A stretch of DNA of 64,000 nt from Micropterus salmoides (Eukaryota > Chordata > Actinopteri > Centrarchiformes > Centrarchidae). Shown here one piece after another: positions 1 through 13,600 of this stretch; the first letter of the stretch is position 1; each line of letters starts with the position of its first letter. The stretch spans positions 21,431,957 through 21,495,956 of the forward strand of contig NW_024040707.1 in assembly GCF_014851395.1 (NCBI RefSeq), in the 5' to 3' direction. The notes under the pieces were generated by a model. It was not told the origin of the DNA and searched no databases. It worked only from the letters and a program-made list of their open reading frames with translations. Both the position numbers and the translations under genes were made by a program.

Positions 1-1368
1 ATACAAGAGGCTTGGAACAACTTTGTCGCAGTGGTTCGAGGCTTCCTGAGCAATCACAAGTGGCAAAAACTATGTGGACGCTGGTTGAGACTGGTGAAAA
101 ACTATAGCACAATGGGCAGTAGGATGTCCCTCAAAGTCCATGTCCTTGATGCATGACAAATTTGCCCGTTTTGTCATTGGAAATAGGTAAATTTCAAAAT
201 ATCATTGTCTTGGTCACAAAAGCAAATTTTAACAGTAACAAAAAACTTATAATTTGTGATGCAGTGCTGTTAGGTTGAAGTGCCAACTCTCAACTTCAAG
301 GGTATCTGAGAGTGTTCATATCCAGCGACTCAGCAGCCCTTTTATTTGTATCTACCAAGACTGGATTACCAACTGCGCAAACTAGGCTACTGCCCCAAGG
401 ACCAGGGGTCTCATTTATAAAACTATACATAGAAAAGACTCCTAAAGGTTGCGTATGTACAAAACACTGGAAGTGTGTACACACAAAAATATTCTGATTT
501 ATAAAACCCAATTTCCCTTTATAAATCAAAATCAACTTGAAATGTGACGTATGTGAGCGAGCTTATAGCAAGCCTATAGTTACCTATAAATGGTCAGTGA
601 AACACTTGTCATTTATATTAATATCTACTGACTGCATAGAGACAAGAACTGCAAACTCTGACAGAAAAGCTACAAAACATTAGTTGTAAGATCTATATTA
701 TTCTGTTAGATTGTATTACTGTATTAATTGATTATTTTGGATCTGTTGGTACTAGTTGCCTATTTACATCCCCAGCAGCTACAGAGCAACATTAACATTC
801 AGCTCGAGACGTGATTTGGACCATCTGACAAATGTAAATCCAATGTTTACTCTCATTTCAGCTCCGGTTGGACCAACTCCAGAGGGAAATATGTTGCTCT
901 AGCTGCTAAATGCTCCACTGGGTTCACCAGATAGTGACTATATTTGTCTGTGCTGAGCAGGTACTGTACAGCTGATTCATCAGAGCTTTTGTGATGAAAA
1001 CCCCTGCCTGCTGCGGTTGGAAACAACACTGATGATTTTGTTAAATTAAATTCCATAAACTACTTGATATGACAGCAAAGATGGGGCCAGGTAGTACCAC
1101 TTGGTATCTGTGGCTCTTAGCAAACTAAAATGAACATGTAGGCAATGACAGCACCACCAATTTTTAGACATTCCTGTTAGACAGTGACAGGGCTTCCTAC
1201 ACTGTTGTTTCAATATATATGTGAACACATTCAAATGAAAGCAAATATCAACACTTTTACCTCATAATGATTGTTTCATTTTAAAACCAATATGTACAGT
1301 ACAGCGCTAGAACAAATAAATGCTTACAGACTGCACTGTAAATCATACTTTTGAGCTCTCCAACCCAC
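1..1368 (-). other. phactr3 intron, 5' part of window
   Basis: There is no coding exon. A common fish interspersed repeat appears to run from about 385 to 660. The rest is AT-rich with no structure I can name. Confidence 0.6.
385..660. repeat. interspersed repeat of the 'gggtctcatttataaaac' type
   Basis: The opening words (ggggtctcatttataaaac, then tgcgtatgtac) resemble a family seen many times in percomorph genomes. Edges are approximate and the class (SINE or MITE) is not clear. Confidence 0.4.
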
Positions 1369-1619
1369 CAGAGATGACGGATTCATTCCAGCCGTCCAAG
1401 TCATTGGGGAGGCCTGAGGTGTTGGAGAAGCACTGGTCCAGCCGCACATTCTCCTTATTCTCCTCTGCCTCCTTCTTGGGCCAGTCGGACCCTCCGCCTC
1501 CCACACAGCCGCCGCCCAAAGATGATGTGTGTTGGTTCTCAGAGCTGCAGGAGCGAGAGAGCCGTCTGTCAGAACACCACAGCCGCGGGGGTGAGCCCTG
1601 CTCATACCCTTCGTGGACG
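1369..1619 (-). CDS. phactr3: phactr3 coding exon 6 (last in window)
   Basis: The acceptor follows a long pyrimidine tract (TGTGTCCCCCTCAG) and the donor is GTGGGT at 1368. The 251-bp exon contains DRRLSRSCSSENQ, EAEENKENV and NESVISG, all matching the region before the C-terminal RPEL repeats in PHACTR3. It ends in phase 1. No further coding exon is visible between 1368 and position 1, so the RPEL exons must lie outside. Confidence 0.88.
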
Positions 1620-4600
1620 CTGAGGGGGACACAGTCAGGAGGGGAAATTAACTTTTTAATATATAAGATTTTAAGGATGTCATTCCAAAAAAAATATTTA
1701 ATGCATTCAAGGGGACATTTTAACAAATTAAATTAAAGATTTGTGAGCAGTCATTACAGTCACTGAATACTTGTCATATATATTAAAATCATACCCTATC
1801 AAAAGGGATATACGACTGAAGAAAACACCACGTGTTTGTCACAGTTCCAGTGTATGTGAGTGAAGAAGCATATATAAATCAAAGTATGGGGTCAACCTGA
1901 GGACTCACATCTCCTGTCTGTTCTTGGATGCGAAGGCTCTCTGCAGTTCCTCCATTATGCAGCTAGGGGGCATGGGAGGGTGCATCATATTGCCTAAATG
2001 TGGGGACCCTGAGGAGTTGGCCATGGGCCCTCGCAGCGGCAGGGTCATTGAAGCCAAGCTTTCTGTGGCCCTGGGTGGAGGCTCCTTGGGGAGGTAGGAG
2101 TTGGGCAGGTGAGCGGGGAGTGACACAGGGCCTGAATCTGAAAGGGAGGGATGAGCAGAAAAACACCAGAGGTTAATTCACAGAATCAAATTCTGGTTTG
2201 TTTTTGTGGTCATTTTCTTGTCGTCAGATTCATTTGCAGGGTCATGGGGGCTGGAGCTTATCTTAGGACACTGAGTTGAAGTTTGAGAAACACATTTACA
2301 TTTCTACTGATGGGAATTCAGACTCTCAAGTACACTTGACTTGCACATCCGTTTAATAGGACATGGAATATGAACGAACATCTGGAGGAAAATAACGAAC
2401 ACGGTGAATCGGGTTTTCTTGCAAAGAAATGAGAGACTTTGCCAATCTGCCACTGAGATGAAATTATTGAAGATTTTGCATTAAAAAACGTGCTGACCTT
2501 ATAAAACACAGTTTCCAACCTTTTTGACTAGTTATCTCTTAAAATCTCTTAAAACAGTGTTTATTGTCATGTTTCAGGAGCTGCTGGCAGTTCCACCAAA
2601 GAGACATTTCTCCTCCAAACTTCTGAGATGATATCATTTAAATAACTGTTTGAGACCCAAATAGTTAAATTATCCAATATTACAGATTAGATAAAACTCT
2701 AAATCGATACAAATGTGTGTTCTTTCCTCTCTTACAACCCCTCCGATTTCTGGTACTGACCCCGAGGTAGGGAGCAGCTCGACTAAACTACCGAAGTGTA
2801 TAGTTCAAAGTAGCAGTAACAGTAAAATGTTGCTTACACAGTGAATTATCAATATTAACAATCTAATACACATTTCTCCAGTCATCCTTAACATCTGCAA
2901 AACAGTAAGAAGATTTCTCGACACAGATCGGACAAACATCACACAGTGGATTACCTGCAAAAGCCTGTAACTTGCTCAAAATCCTTAGTCTGTCTCTCAT
3001 GTTCTCTTCTTAGAACACTTTCTCTTATAACACCTCTAACCTCTAACGTGCACTTCCTGTGCTCGTCTTCTTCTGTCCCCTTACAATTCTCTTGTATTGA
3101 TAGCACTATTTCGTTAACTCTTACTTCTTTCTCTCTGTATTTACCCTATTGATGCCATAAGTGCTATTAGCTCTTACTAGTATTTATTGCTGCTCTTACT
3201 AGTGTGTATTGTCAGATGTAGATCTCTTGTTGTATTGATGCTTGTATGTTGTCTCTCAAATGCAAGTCGCTTTGGATAAAAGCATCTGCCAAATGAGTAA
3301 ATGCAATGTAATGTCATGTAAGTGAACATGTTGGTGCCATCAAAATGACATGTCTTCGTGTTATTGTTTACAAACAAGATGGTCTAAATGTTGCCATGTT
3401 GTCAATATAACAGTGTACTCTGTAAGTATTTTCTGATGCAAATTCAAATGACAATGACACAAACATGCACTAGGAAGCACTTTTTCTGTATGGGATATAT
3501 CAATTTCAGCAGCACAAAGCTATACATTGCAAGAGATTGGACAGGATTCGCTTTTACTGTTTGTACTGTAACTTGTTGACAGGGCACGTCACTGTAACAC
3601 AGAAAAGAAAGACGAGGGAGTTTTATAACACTGCATAGCACAACTGTTGGGCCACAGATTCTCATCCACATCACAACGGATATCTTCATCAATTCAGGAC
3701 ACATTTACAAAAAAGTCTAATAGACATGTATAACAAAATGATAAAAGAAAATGACGTGTTCAACCATTTTGCATGTAGTGACTTATTCAAGGAGTAAGAC
3801 TGTTCAACAGAGCACCAGTATAATGAATTATGATCAACATGACATAAGTAATTGATAATGTAGGCATCAGAAGACAATTGTACATAATAATTTGCAAAGC
3901 AGCAGCAAAGCATTTGCAATTTGTTCAAAAGAATGAGTGACTAGATGATGTGGAGGTTTAACAAGTAGTTACAAGAATTTCAGTTCTGATCTGAGAAATG
4001 TACCAAATTGAGTGAGAAAAACTGTAATATATAAAAATATATCAGCCCCATGAGTACTTTTAGGTTTGATACCATACCACCATATATTTTGGTCAGAAAA
4101 TATCCTGTACTTTTACTTAAGTAAAGAATTAGATTCTGAATGTAGGACTTTTATTTGTCATGGAATATTGTTACATTGTGGTATTGGTACTTTTACTTAA
4201 GTAAAGTATCTAAGTGCGTCTTACTGAGTTTTGATGATGAGAATGCTGTCTAGCATGTTGCTATAAAATATCCCATAGCTGGTAAATGAAACTCACATCT
4301 TTTTCATACTCAATCAAACCAGTTTCAAATCCAGTTTTTCTTAAATTTTGTGTAGATCTGTAGTTTAAAAAACAGGTTTTATATGGACAATTTGCAAATG
4401 CTTATTTACTTTATACAAGATACAAATGTCCTTTCCTGAACCTCTCAGCACTCACCATCTCCAGTACTCAGCTGGGGCAAAAGTTTCGGAGGTACTTGTG
4501 GTGGGGAAGTTCCTGGAGGAGTCTCCTCCTGTGGCCTGTCCTCCATCTGCTCTCCCACGTCCTGCAGCCCCTCAGGTAAATCCCCAGCAGGGTGCACCTC

Positions 4601-7600
4601 CTCGCCTCCCTCCTCCTCCAGCAGTGGTACATTCTCCTCTTCCCCTTCACAGTCTTGGAGAGAGGCAGCTACTGGAGGAAATTAATAAAAATAAAGCATT
4701 TTCTAAAGATGAAAATAAAATTAGTTTTGCTCCACAAGAAAGTGTCTCTATTATAAGGACGGTAGCTGATGATACAGCTTGTAAAGGACTGTATTTGAAG
4801 ATCAGATCAGAGGTTGTTATGCAAAACACCTGTTAGTCGGGCCACAGATTCTCATCCACATCACATTAAACTAAAATACAAATGAACTGACTAAAATGAA
4901 CATATTCTAAAATGAATCAAATAGTAATGCATGCTGAAATATTGTGTATTGTACTGCTTTTGTACATACACATGTAAATTGTGGACCTCTTATGGCGGAT
5001 GAGAGTAGAGGGCAAGAATGTCATTCAATTGTCTTTGCTGCCCTCTAATGGTACATGTGTAGAGGATTGATTCAGACATCAAGGACTTGGATTGTGGATT
5101 GCACTAAAATGTACACATTTAAATCATTTACATATAGCAAAAAGTAAATTATATCCTAACATCAAATGTCAGCTTTTGCTGTAAGAAAACAGTCTAATTT
5201 TATACTCAGAGTAAAAGATACCCAGTCACTTTACAAATCCACGTTTTCCCTTATGTGTTGCTTTTACAGCTCTTTAATGCATTCATGAGTACAGCAAAAT
5301 ATTGTCCTACCTGGAGGGGGATCCTCCTCCTCAGGACCAAGGTATTCCACACTGCTAACTGTGAGGTTTGCGTTCAAAGGTCCCCCGAACCCTCCAAGCA
5401 GGACTGCACCGTCTGAGCAGCAGCCCTGGGTGGGGGAGCCAGGGTCGTGGCATAGAAGACTGCTGGATAATGCTACATCTGTGAGAGGATAAGAGGGGAG
5501 AAGTATGTGTCGCTGTCATGATTTCTGCATTGTGGGTAAAAAAAATAAAATTAAAATTAAAATTTCAAGCAGTCATGCTTTATCGTGTGTTGCTTAATCA
5601 CTTACATTTCTATTTTTCTCTTTTCAGAAAGCTAGTAGAAAGCTATTTTGAGACCATCTCACTTCCTGTCATTAGTAGAGAACGGCTTTTTTAAAATAGG
5701 TTTTATTGGTCTGAGGATTTATTTTCACCTTGTGCACTATGAGATAGAACTGAAAATACACTTTTCTATGAATGGATATAATCCATAAAAATAAAATTTT
5801 TGGCAACTATTTTAAATAAATGTGTGTGTAATGGGAAAATTAGCCCATTGCCTGATCAAGAGTTAAAGCAGTTAATGGAGGGATGGGCTGAGAAACACTG
5901 CAACAGACCTCTGATGTGACATTTCCCCAAATGACATTCAGTCTTTATGTCACCTTGATTCAAAGGCACTCTCCATTACAGCAAGAGCATTGCATTTCAC
6001 CTTGTGTTCAGCAAATATAATGCTAGACATACTGTAGATACCTGCTATGCCTGCTCTTAACCCATGGGTCAAAAGTCGACTGAGTCAAAAATGACCCATG
6101 TTCATTCCCTATGTTTTTTCATTTGATTACCATTATTAATTAAAATTTTCCTTTCTTACTTTATGAACAAACATAGGTTTTGTGTTTCTACATCAATTTC
6201 CCTATGGAATTCGATAGAATATTTGGAAATGGTGGCACTTAGGAATATATTTACTGTGGACAACTTGCCAAACATTTACAACTCAACATGACTGCTTTTG
6301 TATGTAAGCTGGATGTTGCCAACTTCAATGCTTACGCCAACTTCACTGCACAAACCCCCTGATTACATGGGTGGTGTGACCAATGCACGGTGAATCAGGA
6401 AGGACCTAGGCAAAGAGTTTGTCATGCCACATATGAAGAGGGAACACCCCACCTCCAAAAGCATTTTATGGCAATGGGAGATTAAAACAAAATAAAATAC
6501 AGCCACCAAACAGCCACAGGAGGACATCAGGCAGGGGGGGCCAAGTGAAGAGGAAGGAAGGTGCGAGATCTGCCCAGCTGCCAAAGACAGAAAAGGTGTT
6601 CCCAGGACACCAGGCCTATGTGCAAGGAGCACAAATATGTAGTCATTTGTGAGGCATGTAAGTACTGAGGTGGCAATTTGCTCTGTACCCATGTGATTTT
6701 TATTTTATGGGTGTTATGTGTGAAAAAGTAACATATTCAAATATTAAATGTATTATTTTTTTACTCCAAATTACTGCTAAAATACTTATTTTAACAACAG
6801 TATTATTATAGTATGTATTAATTATTTTTAATCACACTTGCACACATGGGGCATGTTTTGCTTGTGCATCAAAGATTTAAAAGCAGGCACACAAGGTGAC
6901 CGTGTGAACTCCATTTTTTCAACTTTCAAAGGAATTATATCATGAGGATCTGATCATATCATGTAATCATTTTACAAAATGCAGAGTTCCAAATTAATGA
7001 TTGGAAGCAAACTGTAATTAAAGATCAACAAATAGTATAGCTGTAATGTTGTTTCACAGCTTTGTCTGATGTAGCTTAAGTTTCTGTTACCATTAACATT
7101 TGAGTCACAAGGCTAAGCCTCTGATTCTCTGAAAAAGAAATACAAGGCAATGTTTGGAAAACCCAGAAGGCCATTTAACAAAGCTTAACACTACTCTGAA
7201 GGTATTTTTAGAATCCTCAAAGACACGTCTAACCAGCTGGAAGAAAAAATATTCTGTTTGCCGCAAAATTCAAAAGTTTCTATCTAATAATCTATACAAA
7301 GATGTGAAAAATGACACAATGTCCTTGCTCAGTTTGTACAGTGTGAACCAAACTGAAAGCATTTTACTATCACTTATACTTTTCAATGTTAGTGTTATTT
7401 CCAAGGACTCCAAAATAACGTGTTAGTAGTTTTCCTGTGCTATATAAATAGAGCAAGGACATGCGTTAATATGTCTAATATCACAGACTATGGTCTAGAC
7501 CTGCTCAAGTGCCCTGAGTTTGAGTGCTTGAATTGAATTGAGTGTAATGTCTGACTTCCTGGATAGTAAATAGAGTTGCAACATGAGAAACGGGTTAAAA

Positions 7601-10600
7601 TCTTTTGTATCATTCAACAGATTCAACATATCAACAGATAACACCCATTTCACCAAAATTCAGAAAAGTGGTTTAGTGAGAAGCCAACAAGAATTGTTTG
7701 ATTGTTTCTCAGTTGTTTTAAATGTGCACAATATTGTGCTGCACATCACAGTGGCTTCAATGAGGGCTGACTAAATTCAAACAATTGTAGAATGACTTGC
7801 CATCTTTTCACCCACATTACCGCTTCCAACCGTAATTCAATTAAGGGGATGAGGAGAGATATGGGCATTTGAATGTTTGTGTACCGGTTTGTGGATGCGA
7901 AACTACAAATCTACAGCCGCCCACTACCAACACTTCATGCTCCACCCGTCCACCCACTCTGCATTGTACCTGTGGAACTCTGCTTGAGCTTCTCATTTTT
8001 CTTTTTCCTCCACTTCCATGGCTTGAAGATGCGCCCCAGGGTGGCCAGCTTGCTGTTACGTCGTATGGGTGGAGTGTGGACTCCGGATACCAGGCAACCG
8101 GTCCTCAGCACCCTCTGCTGGTCCACCAACTCTACTACAGTGACAGTGACAGCCAGAGAAGGGTCGAGAGTTTTTACAGGACGATGAAATGGGTGGTGAA
8201 AGAGTGGTGGGTTGGTTTGGAGGGTATAGAGGAGAAGGATCGAAGCAGTGAAATAAGGGAAAGAGAGGGCAAAGAAAGTGTGTGTGTGTGGGGATACAAG
8301 GGATGAAGATAAAAATCACGAAACGTGCCAAAGTATGTGAGAGGAGACAGAGAAAGAGGGAGAGAGAAAAACCAGAGCACAATTAGTACGCTCACCTTAC
8401 TGAATAAACCATGATGGACTCCTGGACCAGTGCTGTGAACAGATCAAATTAGAAAGACTAATTTGATCACGGCACACTCCCTCACGGCTGCTATTTCTCC
8501 TCCCTCCGAGCCATGCGTCATGTATCAAAATAAACAACTCTCACAATCCAAATTTGGAGGGAGCACACACAGACACAGACAGCCTCATCAGACTACAAAA
8601 GATGCATTTCCCCGGAGACCAACAGGTGTGCCAGCCTCACTGCTTTCCCAGAATCAGCATTTGACTCGGCTGCCTCGTTTAACGGGACTGATTGAGTATG
8701 TTCTCTGTCCCAGCTCTCACAGGACATATGTCTCCCAAGTGATCGGTGTTTCCAGGAAGTGCAAATATCTCTGTAATATGCTGAATAATGCCACAAAACA
8801 GGCACAAAGCATGCCATTTGTTTTGTCTCACAAAGCCATGATGATTTGGATGTGTTCATGTAACTTATGTCTGAGAAACGTTAAACCAAATGTGCTCATT
8901 TTCATTGTATTTTCTGCATGCAGGCAAATACTTATATTTTGCTTTTTTGGATCCCACCTGGCTCCCACAAAGTGCTTGTTGATCTTTCAGGGGTCCCCAC
9001 AAAATAACAGAAATACTCTCTCTATGTCTGTAATGAATCTATGACCTGTAATAATACATCATAATACATCCCCATTTGTGATGGGGGAGTCCCAATACTG
9101 TGCTGCCATCCGTGCACATCCCGCCCTTTTGTCCCTTTAAAGGAAACTTGTATTTTAAGGAATGATAGCTGGGACTCAAATGAGGCAAAGTGTGGGTCTG
9201 TGGATCTGCGCACTATGGTATTGGGTTGCCCGTATCTAGTCACAAAGAGAGCCAAGCGCAAGGAAACGCACAATAAATGCCATGTATTTTAAGCGCTACA
9301 TGCGTCAATGTCACAAAAAAATGCAGTGATATATGCCTTCAGGAGGCTAGTATCTTTGTTCGAATATTCAGCTGAGAAGGAGGCAAGGATTTGTGATGGG
9401 GGAGGTTTTGAGGGGGTGGAGGACAGGGGGAGGGGGGGGGGGTGTTACAGTGTGGCTCAGGGTGTGATGTAGAGTACAGTGATGGAGGAGGGAGGATACA
9501 GCTGACTCCTTTTAATGCTTTTTTTTGCAGTCCCTTGCTTCTTCCCTGAAGCACATGGGCAGAGAGTAGAATGGATGGTGGTAGTGATTGGGGGAGGACA
9601 TGAGAGCTGAGCAGAAGAGGAGAAACAAGGAGAGGAGAATCATGAAAGTAGAGGAGAGGAAAGAGAGGGAGAGGGAAAGGGAAAGGGAAAGTAATGGCAT
9701 GGCGGAAAACAGAGAAAGAAGTAAAGGAGAATATATTTCTGGTAAATGGTAAATTTTCCAGTTCGGTGTATGACCCTAAAAGTTCCTGGAAACAGGTCAG
9801 TTAACCATGCACACCCGTCTCACCGCGTCATCATCACTACTGTCACACATGCAGCGTGGCAGACGTGGCGCCGCACGCAGAATCCAGGTCAAGCTTGAAG
9901 GAAACGCACCCAGTCGCGCTGAGAAAAAAAAAAGCTTAAGAGAAGAGGAGGGGGAGTAGGAGGGGTTTTGGCTTGTGTGAATGTGAGGGAGAGAGAGAGA
10001 GAGTGTGTGTGGAGAGAGATGTGGGGTGGGGGGGGAGGTGGGGTCAGGCCCGCTGCTGTTGCCATGGCGACCACATCCAGATGCTGCCGCAGCAGTGGGA
10101 GCCAGCGGGAGGAGCGAGTCAGTCTGAAGCTTAGAGGAGAGGAGGAGAGACGAGAGCAGAGGAGCCCCCTACACACACACACACTGCCTGCCATATCTAA
10201 AGCCAGTGGCAGCCCAGTGCATTGTGGGTAGGGGGTGAGGCCACATGGAGGTAGAGATCTGTCTGCATTTTGAAAGAGGGGAGTAGATAGGGGGGGGGGG
10301 CATAGAAGGGGGATTCCAGGGAGAAGAGGCGAGAAGGAGAGATGGGAGGGGGCTGTTGCTATACGGAAGAGCTTGTAGGACAATCTGGGCTCGCCCAATC
10401 ACGGAGCAGCTATTTATAATGCATATCAAGTAACTCTTCATTTTTCATAGAAGGGATGGTTGTTCAGAGAAAATGACAGGAGTCGGGGTAAAGCACAGGA
10501 ATTAGTTGAAAACACATGCATGCACATGGAGATTACTTTTATCCGTCGGATGAGGATGTATCGAAATGTGTGTCAGATAAGCATGAATGGACTACATGCA

Positions 10601-13600
10601 CCATGTGGTGATGATGTGCGATTCTAATTAAAATGCTAATGCAAACAGGATTTATTAAATCCATGTGTCATTCTGATGCGGTGAACCAATAGTCCATTTG
10701 CTGTATGCCCATAGCCCTCTCCAGCGCAAGTCAGCTGTTATTCCAATCGGGCCATACACAAGATAAAGTTAAAATTCCCAATAGAAAACATAATATCATT
10801 TATAAATGACCTCAGGAATGCAGGCAAATTAATGAAATGAAAGTGGACAATATGATGATGTGTCTTGGCAACAGAGAGTGTTAGTGTGCCACCAGGGACC
10901 ACACCCCACTTAACCAGCTTGTCAGCACATTCAGGAGCATAAGATCTCTCCCCACATGTACACATTGAGTATACCCCCTTCCCAAGCGCCTACAGTGAGA
11001 TAATGAACAGGAATGTGTTCTATTAAAATATAGGAAATGAAAAATAAAAAAAGTCCTTTGTCAGTGATGAATCCCCAAACACCCGTTTCTCCTGCTCTGT
11101 TGCAACACTGAAAACCACAAAGGCAAACAATGTGAGTGAACAATGAATACAACAGTGAATCTGTCTGTGACCTTTTCAGATTTTACAATGAAAGGGATTC
11201 GCATTGAGGGGTTAGGATAATATCACTGGCATAGTTTCAGCAGGGAGGTTGTATGAGGCAAAGCCTTGCTTAGCTGAATCACCTGGTAGACCGATCTAAT
11301 GAGTGGGTTTGTGTAAAGCACTCTCTGTTATATTAAAAGACAAATCATAATAAACCAGCACACCGGTATTATTTTGTAGTCCTTCTTCATTGGCACACAC
11401 ATTTTGTCAATAAATGTTCGCACCATTTACCTGCGTTACAAGTAAATTGAACATTCTACTATTATGTGACTTCTTGTTTTACAAGCGGGTGTTTAAACCT
11501 CTCAAACACAATCAGCACTCAGATCTTTGGAATAGCAATGCTGAAAAGCCATTTGGAGGGCTGTCAAAAAATACTATTTGTCCTTCAAATTACAGTATAA
11601 CACTTAAAACGAGTACAGTCAGGTGAACTTTCCCACACACTAAAGTTTTTTTGGTCTGTGTGTTAGTAGTGTCATTCAATTTTAAGAAATAATTAGTTAA
11701 TCCTAAGTTTTACTGTGAAGAATGGCAATGTTGATCTGTCAGTCTGTCACTTTGGTCCAGACTGAAATATCTCAACAACTATTACAGTACATTGATCACA
11801 GAGGAATTTTGTACAGGCATTCACGGTGCCCACAATCCTGTCAGTAGGTCATTATGAATGCTAATGATTCTGGTGATGCTCTGACTTTTCCTCTAGCGCC
11901 ACCAGCAGCTTATGTTTTCACAAATCCCGTCAAATGTCTCAACACAGACCAAGTGGATTGGCACAGACATTCAAGGTTCCCAGAGGATGAATCCTAGGAA
12001 TTTTGGTGATCCCCTGACTTTTCCTCTTCATCATCACAGAACTGTGAAACACTTTGTGTTTTTGAGTGAAATGTCTCAACTACAGTATATTACAGCATAT
12101 TAGTATGTTAATTTAGCACGCTAACATGCAAAGCTAAAGTGTTGAACACAGCTCGTACTAGCTAAACATCAGCATTGTAGCTCTGTGAGCATGTTGCTAT
12201 GTCAGCGTTAGCATTTTGATTGAAGCACCATGTGTCTAAACAGCACCACACAGCTGCTAGCATAGTCGTAGACTCCTGTTACTACACATACCTGCAGCAA
12301 GCCAAGCAACCAAACCTGTGGCCAATAACAAATATATATATCATTATACAACCTTTCCTGTTGAATACTGTATGTGTGGCTCAGTGGTCTCGTCACAGCT
12401 ATAAACAGCATCAGACCGACCCTTGACCCCCATGCAGGCCCCACAGAGCCTCTGTTCCTCGCTTAAGCCACCCTGCTCCTTCCACCCAGACAACTGATAA
12501 TGTGCCCTTGAATGGACCACCTCCTTACCCGCTGCCACGCCAGCTAACCTTCTCACTTTACCCCCCTGGCTTTACAACTGTGCTGCCATCTGTCTGTAGC
12601 CCCGCTGCCTCAGGGGCTCAGCCACAGCCACGGCACACAGCTAATGACATGCAGGTGAAAAGCAGAAGGGCTGAAGAAACATAAAATGAAAGGAGTATGA
12701 ATGACAGAGAAAGGGTGAGATCCAGAATGGAAGTGGTCAAGTATGGAGTGATTTAATAAAGGAAAAGCAGAGAGAAACAAAATGACTCAATTTTGTTTAT
12801 CAGGATCTGTGTTGATCCACTACATCAGGCTCTAAAAAGAGCCAAGTCCACCCAAGACCCACATTATTAATATCTGAAAATCCTTGTCTCATAAAGCTTT
12901 CTTTCTTCTGAGATGGATTTTGTCACTGCTCTGAACCTTTCCCCCATGTACAGATTTGCATATCCAATGATTATCAATATTCATCCCATCCAACTGTGTT
13001 TCAACAATACATAAATAATACAATTACTAATAAGCAAAGGATCTTTCTTATCTTCAGGTCAGTTTAATTATAAAATACATACTGGACAATTCTACAACCC
13101 TAATTAATTAGACGAAGGACCATGAGCACCAATGAGGACACTGGGGTCATGTCCTTGTTTTTGTATTTTTATTTTTTTTTACCTTTGTTCATTTCCATTT
13201 TTCAAACAACAATGTACTTCATTAGGAGGGGAAAGAATAGTACAACATTTTCATTTAACAACCTACCATGAATTCAATTTTTAACATTAAAGGAGAAAGA
13301 AAACACACAGCTGTCCAGCTGTACAGCTGTCCTAAACAAACCAAATCTAGCTCCTTAAAGCTAAATGTGTTAAAATGACTCATCCTGACATATATGTTGC
13401 GTTCTATAATGTTTTTGTGGGAATGAAACTCATTTCTGGGAAAACAGGGTATCATGGCATAAGGCTATGTGAGTCTGCAAAAGTTCATCAACATGATTAC
13501 AGGCCAAGTGTGAAACTCCAGCGCGTGGGCTTCTGGCATCAAGAGAGTGAAATGATGTCAGTGAGGCCTGCAACCAATAGGAAACGCCTGAGGCATTTGT

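Larger units (their letters stand above)
2138..4455 (-). other. phactr3 intron 5
   Basis: No exon is seen. The intron contains a SINE-like element (about 2946-3310), a copy of a repeat rich in 'acttttacttaagtaa' (about 4075-4215), and one of two copies of a 27-bp sequence at 3649-3675. Otherwise it is AT-rich. Confidence 0.6.

Noticed and set aside
1324..1632. Alternative frame on the minus strand over phactr3 exon 6
   Set aside because: It overlaps the exon in the wrong phase. The other frame carries the family motifs and agrees with the splice phases.
8463..9044. 193-residue open frame on the plus strand in phactr3 intron 1
   Set aside because: Antisense to a real gene, with no recognisable domain, no coding-like residue pattern, and no splice or promoter support.
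9889..10398. 169-residue Leu/Ser/Pro-rich frame on the minus strand
   Set aside because: It is produced by purine-rich low-complexity DNA read on the other strand.
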